From Actinernus sp. WN-2022 (lineage: Eukaryota; Cnidaria; Anthozoa; Actiniaria; Actinernidae): 64,000 bases of DNA. The translations under genes were made by a program, and so were the position numbers. Positions 56,566 through 63,494 of this stretch are shown piece by piece. The stretch is taken from the NCBI GenBank assembly GCA_030867875.1, contig JAOWCC010000577.1, positions 81,263,740 to 81,327,739 of the forward strand, given 5' to 3'. Numbering within the stretch: position 1 is the stretch's first letter; every line of letters begins with the position of its first letter. The notes beneath the pieces are model-generated. The model had not been told where the DNA came from. It ran no database searches and saw only the letters and a program-made list of their open reading frames with translations.

Positions 56566-56576
56566 ATATACCTTAT
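56566..56576 (-). promoter_or_regulatory. Viral upstream motif ATAAGGTATAT, minus-strand copy
   Basis: Plus-strand ATATACCTTAT, 10 nt before the ATG of the F-box/ankyrin gene. Confidence 0.6.
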
Positions 56577-56666
56577 GCGAACACTTCTCTACTAGTGTCG
56601 AATCGTTAGAATATATTCGAAGGCCTAACTTATGATAGTTTAAACAGCAATTAGAGAAAGGCTAGT

Positions 56667-56677
56667 ATAAGGTATAT
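56667..56677 (+). promoter_or_regulatory. Viral upstream motif ATAAGGTATAT, copy 3
   Basis: 8 nt before the ATG at 56686 of the small zinc-binding gene. Confidence 0.6.
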
Positions 56678-56685
56678 ATCGAACG

Positions 56686-56979
56686 ATGACTGAGATAGTA
56701 ACTTGTAGTTGGTTGATGCGGGGTAAGGACACGAAATGTGTAAGGTAGTGTTCTAAGATATCAGAGTACTGTGCTCAGCACAACTTTCAGATTCAAAGAG
56801 GGGGCACCATATTCGTTCCATGTTCAAAGTGTGGCCGTGGCTGCCGTACTAGTTATGGACTTTGTACTAAGTGTGGGACAACACACCGACGACACATACG
56901 TGAGATGAAACACCGCACTAAGGATCGCTTTGCAAAGGTGTTGGAGGAATTGGAGGACACATCGAGATGGAACATCTAA
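56686..56979 (+). pseudogene. Small viral zinc-binding protein with an in-frame stop
   Basis: The ATG at 56686 and the TAA at 56977-56979 are in one frame of 98 codons, interrupted by TAG at codon 21 (56746-56748). Before the stop: CSWLMRGKDTKC. After it: EYCAQHNF, then PCSKCGRGCRTSYGLCTKCG, a Cys-rich knuckle, and a basic helix with DRFAKVLEELE. Paired CxxC motifs suggest a zinc-binding factor. The last 35 bp of coding sequence are duplicated downstream (56981-57018). I cannot name the family. Confidence 0.5.
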
Positions 56980-57041
56980 ATAAGGATCGCTTTGCAAAGG
57001 TGTTGGAGGAATTGGATAACCGTAACTAGTAGAAAGCGCGA

Positions 57042-57094
57042 GAGGAAAAAAGAAGGAAGAGAAACTGGTATACCTCTCTTCCTTCTTTTTTCTC
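57042..57094. terminator. Long purine/pyrimidine hairpin between viral genes
   Basis: GAGGAAAAAAGAAGGAAGAG (57042-57061) pairs with CTCTTCCTTCTTTTTTCTC (57076-57094), one bulge, 14 nt loop. It lies between the 3' end of the zinc gene and the start of the TFIIB-like gene. It could end transcription or act in RNA processing; it may also be a neutral palindrome. Confidence 0.35.
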
Positions 57095-57131
57095 ATACCA
57101 ACAAGCAATTAGACAATAGATAGACCTAGAG

Positions 57132-57171
57132 TATACGCCACTAGTATGGACTATACACCATTAGTATGGAC
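57132..57171 (+). promoter_or_regulatory. 20 bp tandem repeat over the TFIIB-like start
   Basis: TATACGCCACTAGTATGGAC is followed directly by TATACACCATTAGTATGGAC. Each unit carries an ATG (57146 and 57166); only the second is in frame with the TFIIB-like protein, the first opens a 72-codon overlapping frame. Confidence 0.55.
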
Positions 57172-58098
57172 ACCACTAGAATTGATGATCCTTTGGGCTT
57201 GCTTGGTTCTGAAGTTGGTGTCAGCATACCTACGTTTAATGCTAATCCTATTATTCCCCAGTCATATCTCAACCCCCGGGAAATGTGTCCCGAATGTCAA
57301 TGTCCAATGGAATCTATATGTCCAGAATGTGGACTTGTTTCCGAGATTGAAACAGACCAAATGATTCATATTGCTCAGCTGTTGCGCATAGTAGGTCCGA
57401 ATAGATTTCAGTATCAACGCGATCTCGATCGTACGAGACCAACGGATAACCAAGAATTGCAGCGCCGTACAACCATGCGAGAACTACAGGCATACAACAC
57501 CATTTATAAACAAAACTATAACCTATCATTTCCTACAAATGTATTAGTTATCGTAGCCGACGCGTTCATACAAGTGAATGAAGCTTGTGTCAGGCGTAGT
57601 CATGCTAAGAGAACTATTTTGGCTGCACTACTCTACCATGCATGTATACAATGTGGGTTCGTTCGATCTAAAAGCGAGGTCGCTAATTTCATGCAACTCA
57701 ATAACCAAGGCATCTATCACGGCAACGTCTTTCTACGCTCTCTACATGCCGACAACAAAATCGATATCGACTTAAATGCCGATCGCATAGTTCCACATAT
57801 CACAACGGTCTTTGCTAGACTCGACCTCGCCGAAAATCGCGGCACTCAACAAATTGTCTATGAGGTCGTTCGTACAGCAATCGAAGACAATATCGGCATC
57901 CAATCCATACTTCACACCAAAGTAGTTGGATCAAGCTACGAAGTCCTACGCCGTGCAGGATCATGTATCTCTCTTATCGATATTGTTAAACGATGTGGTA
58001 TAAGTAAGTGTGCGACCGTACGTTTTATCAAAGAGTTGCTTGCTTATCATTCCCACTTCGAGCCCATCTATACAAAACATGGTCTTTTCTCGATATGA
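57166..58098 (+). CDS. Viral TFIIB-like transcription factor
   Basis: 310 codons, intact. Residues 41-55 form a zinc ribbon (C41, C44, C52, C55 in CPEC...CPECGLVS), matching the N-terminal ribbon of TFIIB family proteins. Two helical segments follow, about 105-200 and 205-305, the first with SHAKRTILAALLYHACI and the second with SCISLIDIVKRCGIS, which fit the paired cyclin folds of the TFIIB core. Cellular TFIIB bridges the TATA-bound factor and RNA polymerase II. A virus-encoded version could direct polymerase to viral promoters, such as the recurring motifs in this element; that link is inference. TFIIB-like genes are known from nucleocytoplasmic large DNA viruses; I do not know them as core Polinton genes. 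Start chosen at the second of two tandem ATGs. Confidence 0.7.
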   Translation: MDTTRIDDPLGLLGSEVGVSIPTFNANPIIPQSYLNPREMCPECQCPMESICPECGLVSEIETDQMIHIAQLLRIVGPNRFQYQRDLDRTRPTDNQELQRRTTMRELQAYNTIYKQNYNLSFPTNVLVIVADAFIQVNEACVRRSHAKRTILAALLYHACIQCGFVRSKSEVANFMQLNNQGIYHGNVFLRSLHADNKIDIDLNADRIVPHITTVFARLDLAENRGTQQIVYEVVRTAIEDNIGIQSILHTKVVGSSYEVLRRAGSCISLIDIVKRCGISKCATVRFIKELLAYHSHFEPIYTKHGLFSI

Positions 58099-58141
58099 AA
58101 GTACGTACCACGACTGCTCCTTTCGTAGGAAATATCGATCT

Positions 58142-58722
58142 TCAATCCAACTTTGCTCGCAGCTCTTTTCGAAGGTATCTCCGAATTTGTTCCACACTTT
58201 TTTCACCCTTGTCCAAAGCCTTGTGTCGAATTTCAACCCTCATAGCCTCATATTTTTCTGCCTCAGCAAGGATTAGAGAGAACTCAGAGTTAGACACTTT
58301 CTCATCATGCAATGCCTTTGATACTAGACCATGGAGTGTATTCACTTTCGTTTTCGCCAACATAGCTGTTTTCTCATGCTTAGAAACTTTGATTCCAAGT
58401 CTTTTAGCCCCAACCGCTGTAGATGCTGAAATTATCCCACAGATCCCACCGACGACACCCAGAGGTAGACCAACTATAACACCAAAACCAGATAGAGCAA
58501 CTGCTAAGCCAGAGCCCGATATAAGAACGGATAGGCTACCTGTAGTCACAGCAATACCATGAATGATTCCCTGTGCACGGGCGTACTTTTTACGAACACT
58601 CTCGTATGTTTTTCTTGTGATTCGATACTTGCAAGCGTTTCACACACCTTTTGAAGTCGAAACCTCTCTCCAGTTAGTGTAGGATACATCTTTGGCTCCG
58701 TTGGAATCGAATCGCTTGCCAT
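58142..58722 (-). pseudogene. Viral membrane protein with Gly-rich hydrophobic hairpin, frameshifted
   Basis: ATG at 58722-58720 opens MASDSIPTEPKMYPTLTGER in one frame. A second frame, open to 58142, encodes KKYARAQGIIHG, then GSLSVLISGSGLAVALSGFG and IVGLPLGVVGGICGII (two membrane segments), and a helical tail with SKHEKTAMLAKTKVNTL and EFSLILAEAEKYEAM. The join lies about 58620-58650, where one indel separates the frames. The hydrophobic pair and the charged coiled tail suggest a virion or membrane-remodelling protein. I believe related unnamed proteins are frequent next to Polinton genes in invertebrate genomes, but cannot verify this. It sits 15 bp after the stop of the capsid-type gene on the same strand. 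Confidence 0.55.
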
Positions 58723-58737
58723 CGTATATGCTCTATC

Positions 58738-59037
58738 TTACTCAATCTTCAATACGTAGCGTATGGGGCTACCACGGAAGTCTACGATGTTTCCTTTCTC
58801 ATCGCGAATTACCAGGCGAAGGCTGTTTTGTATCATACCTAGAGCTCTAACAGGCATTATGATTGCTTTAGAATAGGTTATTTCGTTAAACCAGCTGCCT
58901 GTTACTTTAAAGCTAGCTAGGACTTGTGAGCGCTTTCCATCTAGAATTGAAAAGCTGGAATCCACCACATCGCAGTGGACATACAATGTGTGGATATCCT
59001 TGATCACCATGTCGTATTTCCCCACTTTTAGTGTTAC

Positions 59038-59068
<31 letters not shown>

Positions 59069-59424
59069 ACCTCTTCATTTCCTTCGATACCCAATAGTTC
59101 GCAGAGATTTTTACTGAACTTGATTGGTTTCTTTACCTTTAGGACCCGGCCTTTTCTACTGTCTGGGTTCCTAACGCTTATGATGCCAGCCTCAACTGCG
59201 GGGTCTAAGAGTGGTCTGATCCATTGTAGATTATAAGCCCCCGGGTCGATTTCGTATGGGAACCCCACACCTCCGGTCTCCCACTCGAATGAAGCCTTCT
59301 CTTCTAGATTCCACCAACTGTTATCAAAAGTGATCTCAACTAGTGAAATGTTATGGATACAAATAGGTTGATCGAAGTAGACTGTATGGTCAGCCGAGGT
59401 GGTGGCGACATTTAAGATGACCAT
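58738..59424 (-). CDS. Candidate viral minor capsid (penton-like) protein
   Basis: 228 codons from ATG at 59424-59422. A longer frame starts at 59514 but would overlap the divergent gene, and this ATG follows the TATATAT and TTTAATATG promoter-like context. The sequence is beta-rich: NISLVEITFDNSWWNL near the start and SLRLVIRDEKGNIVDFRGSP at the end, a strand-turn-strand pattern I associate with Polinton/adintovirus minor capsid proteins of the jelly-roll type. No transmembrane segment. The middle contains nine glycines encoded by a 29 nt C-run (59040-59068 on the plus strand). Neighbouring capsid and ATPase genes support the role; a fibre or other virion protein is possible. Confidence 0.5.
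59040..59068. repeat. 29 nt poly-C run inside a viral coding gene
   Basis: Uninterrupted C on the plus strand (G on the coding strand), encoding a poly-Gly linker. A length change not divisible by 3 would break the gene, and the length is hard to sequence, so the stated length may be wrong. Confidence 0.85.
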
Positions 59425-59470
59425 ATTAAACTTAAGTTGATATATATGTACGTACGTACACTTCAATACG
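59425..59470. promoter_or_regulatory. Divergent viral promoter region 1
   Basis: 46 bp between two divergent starts. It contains TATATAT in the middle, TTTAATATG at the minus-strand start and CTTCAATACGATG at the plus-strand start. Compare the 34 bp region at 62246-62279. Confidence 0.55.
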
Positions 59471-61234
59471 ATGCCGTTTGTACAGTGTAACACCTTTTTG
59501 TGGACGGAGTTCAAGAAGAAATATCCACATGCTGACTATTCTCGATTTACCACTCGAGCATCCGAGTTCGATGGGAAGAGCTTTTCGTATGTCGTATTCT
59601 TAGACAAGGGGGAAGAACGCGTAGCCTATGGTGTGAGTGGCTACAATAACTCGCCCGACGTACGAAAACGTATTAATGTTGCGCTAGGTAAGGCCGCCAG
59701 CTTCCCACAAGAAGATAAAAAGGTCGCAAAACTGAATGCCGAGCTATTTGAGAAGTTCAGGAAAAAATACCCACATGCAGATTTTTACCAGTTTTATGCA
59801 GTCACGGATATAGATGGACCAGGCAAATATTCAACGAGCATTTTATTTCGAGATGGAGATTCTAGCTATGTTGTTTACGGCGATGATTTACCTAAGCTAC
59901 CCTTGACCATTCGAAAACGTATTGATGATGTACTGTGGGATGTGCACGGAGGTTTCCCATCTACCTTGATACTAGACCTAAGTGTGAAATATCCTGTTCC
60001 ATCAATTCCATATACTGAAGCAGCCCCAGATTTCGATCTAGCGAATTTGCATATATACGTCACACCAACTGAATCATTCAAAAGCGGCGTCACGGACATA
60101 TTCAAGGAGACCGTTGTGGAATATAAAACAGCAAGTGAGGCTAATAAATGGCTAGCAGCTCCAGATTTTCAATATTGGCGTCAACAGCTTAATTTCGCAA
60201 TGTGGTGTGCAACTGCTGGCTGTGGAGTGTCGTTAGCCGACCCTACTTTCAAAACATATCCACCAGTTGTTCAAGGGTTCCTACGGTTTCACGTTTATTT
60301 CACAATACGACGAATTCTGCGTGAACTTAGAGTGCCTCTACCGGACGATACAGCCTTCAAGCAATGTGATAACCTCTACAACAAAGTGGCTATGAATAAA
60401 TTGTCCATAGAGTTTGGCTTACCTAAAACGCCAGACTTCCGATGGAAAGGAGGTCGGAATGGCGGGTTAGGGGACATATTTGTTTACTACAAAGGTTATG
60501 GCTATTCGAGTGAGTATAAGCTCAGGCCGGATGACCCCGGTTTGTACACCTGGACAGACAGTGGGTTTTATTTATTCAAAGAGCAGGGGGGTAAGTCAGC
60601 CAACGCCAATAATATTGCATTTATTAGAAACGATGAGACTAAAGGAAAACAATACAATTGGTTTTCTCATCCAATCGGAAATGGTTTGACAGAGGCTGGA
60701 TTGGTCAGGATGAATCGCTCAGTCGAGGCTTTCGTATATTGCGTTATAACCTCCCAAACAAACAAACGCAAATCTATCCTCGATTTAGCTGGAGGGGCTA
60801 AAGACGAGTTCAAAGTCTTGCTTGAAGCATCGATCATTATAAACGATCTACCCAAAAGTGTATCGAATTTTCAGGGAGCTATTACAAAAGCAAGAATGAG
60901 GCAAAATCTAGCCGTAGCTAAAAAATTGTGGTTATTACCAAGTAATCTGGTGGTCAACTTCGGTATAATCGTGGGTTATAATAATGCACTCCAATCTGCC
61001 ACAAAATATATGCAGCTGGGTACTAACGACCATATAAATACGGAGCACACAAAACCGTCTAATCCACCTATGGGAGGATCACAAAAGAAACATTTACCAC
61101 ATAACGCCGCATCAAACGAAAGGCACACTACGACGCAGATACCAAAGGAAAAGCCCACTACTACACCGCACGAAACCAATCTGGCAGTTGTAGCGATCGT
61201 TGCAGTTGGTGCAGCATGGATGTTGTTTCGTTAG
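59471..61234 (+). CDS. Viral 587-residue tail-anchored protein, conserved but unnamed
   Basis: Intact. Two N-terminal repeats of about 80 residues (KKYPHADYSRF near 17 and RKKYPHADFYQF near 97, each ending RKRI...FP). A central block has YWRQQLNFAMWCATAGCGVS (235-254) and RFHVYFTIRRILREL (272-286), which looks strongly conserved, then a part with GLGDIF and a Ser/Thr/Pro-rich tether (about 510-568). It ends in a single hydrophobic segment, LAVVAIVAVGAAWMLF, with one Arg: a tail anchor. I recall related unnamed proteins near Polinton-type genes in invertebrates, but cannot confirm. Position between capsid-type genes suggests a virion membrane or attachment component. Its stop overlaps the stop of the opposite gene (61231-61234). 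Confidence 0.6.
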   Translation: MPFVQCNTFLWTEFKKKYPHADYSRFTTRASEFDGKSFSYVVFLDKGEERVAYGVSGYNNSPDVRKRINVALGKAASFPQEDKKVAKLNAELFEKFRKKYPHADFYQFYAVTDIDGPGKYSTSILFRDGDSSYVVYGDDLPKLPLTIRKRIDDVLWDVHGGFPSTLILDLSVKYPVPSIPYTEAAPDFDLANLHIYVTPTESFKSGVTDIFKETVVEYKTASEANKWLAAPDFQYWRQQLNFAMWCATAGCGVSLADPTFKTYPPVVQGFLRFHVYFTIRRILRELRVPLPDDTAFKQCDNLYNKVAMNKLSIEFGLPKTPDFRWKGGRNGGLGDIFVYYKGYGYSSEYKLRPDDPGLYTWTDSGFYLFKEQGGKSANANNIAFIRNDETKGKQYNWFSHPIGNGLTEAGLVRMNRSVEAFVYCVITSQTNKRKSILDLAGGAKDEFKVLLEASIIINDLPKSVSNFQGAITKARMRQNLAVAKKLWLLPSNLVVNFGIIVGYNNALQSATKYMQLGTNDHINTEHTKPSNPPMGGSQKKHLPHNAASNERHTTTQIPKEKPTTTPHETNLAVVAIVAVGAAWMLFR

Positions 61235-62245
61235 CGTTTCTTGTATTGCTCCACTACGAACACAACTACGGCTACAATCAACAGCCAATTATTCTTCACT
61301 AAGAATCCTAAGGCATCACCAGCAGCGCTAAACAAGAAGCTAACAATTGCCCCAATCGCATGAGGTAGAGCATCCTTCAGCTTGTTTCCTAGTTCTTTTA
61401 ACTATTTACCAATACCTTTTGCAATATTAGCCAGGCTCTTTGACATATTGGAAACTATGACACCAATCACAGTCCCTTTCGCAGCCACCAACCCAAGCAC
61501 TGTTAATCCATACTTCTTGAAAATAGATTTGACCCGGTCTCGCAGCGACATGGTACTAATTTGGTCACTTGCAGCTGCTTGCTGTTCTTCCGTTGAATTA
61601 TTGTCTTGAACGATTTGTTCCTGTTGTATGTGTTCCTCTTCGAGTTTCTGTCTTTTTCTGGCCAGTATCTTAAACCTACGCTCGACCTCTCGAGACTCCC
61701 TATTTGAGTCGAGTACTGCTATGAGATCTTTAGATAGACTCTTCGTCACCTCATTTGCCTTTCTGAGGAGGGGGCGCCATTTTTCATCTTTACCCAACCG
61801 CCGGATCTGTGTACCTCCCTTTTTACCAACTCCAACCTCAAGTTCTTTTGTTTCTGCCTCTGGGAAGCGTTTAAGAACTTCCAGCCACTTAGATCGCATA
61901 AGTGAAACCAAAACGTTTTTCTCGTCAAAAGGGTTTTTGGTATACTCTGTTGGGTCGCCAGGGACCAAATCTTCGAGCTTCTCTTCCAGCGTGGGACCAA
62001 CACCAAACGAGGTTTCAGCTGTTTGTTGTGGATCTGCATCTGTCGTTCCCCCTTGCATAGGTATTCCATCGCCACTCCCCTCTCCACCTGGTACAGATTC
62101 GTAAGGATTAATGTAGTTGTTATCGTATAGGCTAGCTATTAATATAGGCATTATCATTATAATCATTATAGACATCGTCTCCACCACCTGGAATGAGTGG
62201 AGTTTCATCAGTTGGATAATCAAATCCTCCCTCTGGCTCACCCAT
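61231..62245 (-). pseudogene. Viral coiled-coil membrane protein with a frameshift and an in-frame stop
   Basis: ATG at 62245-62243 follows TTCAATATG context and opens an acidic Gly/Pro-rich N-terminus (MGEPEGGFDYPTDETPLIPG) for 37 codons before TAG at 62132. Another frame, overlapping at about 62130-62170, continues with SVPGGEGSGDG, a basic central part (KWLEVLKRFPEAETKELEVG), a coiled coil (RRFKILARKRQKLEEEHIQQ) and a Gly-rich hydrophobic part, then meets TAG at 61402-61404. The same frame goes on for 57 codons with SFLFSAAGDALGFL and NNWLLIVAVVVFVVEQYKKR, a last membrane segment, and ends TAA at 61231. So one indel in an AAT/GAT-rich repeat and one nonsense change broke the gene. Its role is unknown; structural or virion membrane is likely from the context. 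Confidence 0.55.
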
Positions 62246-62279
62246 ATTGAAGTTAACTATATATCTTGCTATATTCAAT
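62246..62279. promoter_or_regulatory. Divergent viral promoter region 2 (capsid gene)
   Basis: 34 bp between the minus-strand ATG (62245) and the capsid ATG (62280). The two starts are symmetrical: CATATTGAA on one side and TTCAATATG on the other, around TATATAT. A shared short promoter firing both ways is likely. Confidence 0.6.
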
Positions 62280-63494
62280 ATGATATCATCGAAGCTCGTT
62301 CCTGCTCAAACAAGAAGAGAGCCCCTTGGACTCAAAGCTAGACGTATCCTACATAGGCGCACCTTCGCACCATCTTCTGCTAACCCAGGAGAAACACTCT
62401 ATGTTGCAGTTCCAAAACTAGGAGAAAACATCGTACTAGTACTAGTTCCAGGCAGCTTCGCACTATTGGCCGACATCGTATTGTCTGGTGGACTCAATAC
62501 CAATCGCGTGGTGGCCAATGTTGGACGATGTCTAGTCTCGGTAATAGAATCCCTTGCCAGACCAGATCTCCTACAAACATATTCAGACCTCTATCTTTCT
62601 ACTCCAGAACGAGAAGCTCTGATCCAACAAGGTATTCAAACAGAGAACGTGAACAAGCTTCGATCAAAAACAAACGGTGCCACAGCCGCAAACGATGGAG
62701 AAACTGCACTTCTAGCTGCATATGGATCGAAGTATCGAATCCCACTGGATGTCGAGATTCTAACACAACATGGAGCTCTGTATCCATATGCCCTCCACGA
62801 CACCATTTCGTTTGAGTTGGTTCTGGCACCTGCCAATGACATAGTAGTTGGAACAGATGCAACTAAGATATGAACATACAAACTCACTAACAAACAGCTG
62901 GAGTACGAAGTCATCGAGGACGAAAAACTCACCAGACAAGCAGAACATGCATATACCACAGGTGCTGCCTTCCTTTTCACCCACACCTTACACTCCAAGA
63001 CTGTACCTATCAAAACATCAGACACTTTGGTGGCTCAGAACATAACCGTCCCACTGAGATCATTTACTGGACTACTTCTACTCTTTGTGGCACCACATAC
63101 AGCAGGCACTCGAGATAGCGAGTCATTCACTAATCCGGGGATTACTAAGGTGGAGTAAGATGTCAATGGAATTCCGAATTTCTTCTTTCCAGATAGCATG
63201 CTACCACCTGATTTCTGGGAGGCCGCCAAAGGTTGGTTTGGTACCTCAGCCGATGTCACCCCCATGACACCTCACAAGTTCTATAACAACAAATTTATCA
63301 TCTTGGTCGATTGTCGTACAGCAAAAGATTCGGTTGTCCACGGTGATGGCGTGGCACAAACAGGTGGAGGAAAGGACATCGACCTTCGTGTTCATAGGAA
63401 TAGTGAAGGCGTTGCTGTTAACATGCACGTATTCGTCCTGTCAGATGCCCAGGTCAATATATTGAATGGAACCCTTCATAGTTTTACATACTGA
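62280..63494 (+). pseudogene. Viral major capsid protein (double jelly-roll type) with two in-frame stops
   Basis: 405 codons in a single frame from ATG at 62280 to TGA at 63492-63494, with TGA at codon 198 (62871-62873) and TAA at codon 293 (63156-63158). An upstream TTG-initiated extension from 62247 is less likely. The N-terminal part (SSANPGETLYVAVPKLGENI; NRVVANVGRCLVSVIESL), the middle (YPYALHDTISFELVLAP) and the end (FYNNKFIILVDCRTAKDSV; NMHVFVLSDAQVNILNG) fit the Polinton/adintovirus hexon family, in which two jelly rolls per subunit build the icosahedral shell. All three stop types appear in broken genes of this element, so recoding is unlikely; this copy cannot make a full capsid protein by ordinary translation. 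Confidence 0.7.

Noticed and set aside
58008..58562. 184-codon plus-strand frame opposite the viral membrane protein
   Set aside because: It is antisense to a frame with clear membrane and coiled-coil features and overlaps the end of the TFIIB-like gene; its composition is Ser/Pro/Arg-rich as expected for a shadow.
59425..59514. Longer start of the minor capsid candidate at 59514
   Set aside because: It would overlap the divergent 587-residue gene and cross the likely promoter; the ATG at 59424 fits the common start context.
61628..62104. 158-codon plus-strand frame, Ser/Pro-rich
   Set aside because: Antisense shadow of the coiled-coil viral gene; no domain.
62247..62279. Longer capsid start at 62247
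   Set aside because: It begins with TTG, not ATG, and would overlap the promoter spacer. The ATG at 62280 lies in the TTCAATATG context shared by neighbours.
62636..63025. Minus-strand frames under the capsid gene
   Set aside because: Shadows of the capsid frame; no motif and no promoter context.
56686..63494. Stop-codon recoding or an alternative genetic code in the virus
   Set aside because: TAG, TGA and TAA all interrupt genes in this element, and all also serve as normal stops there. Simple decay explains it better.
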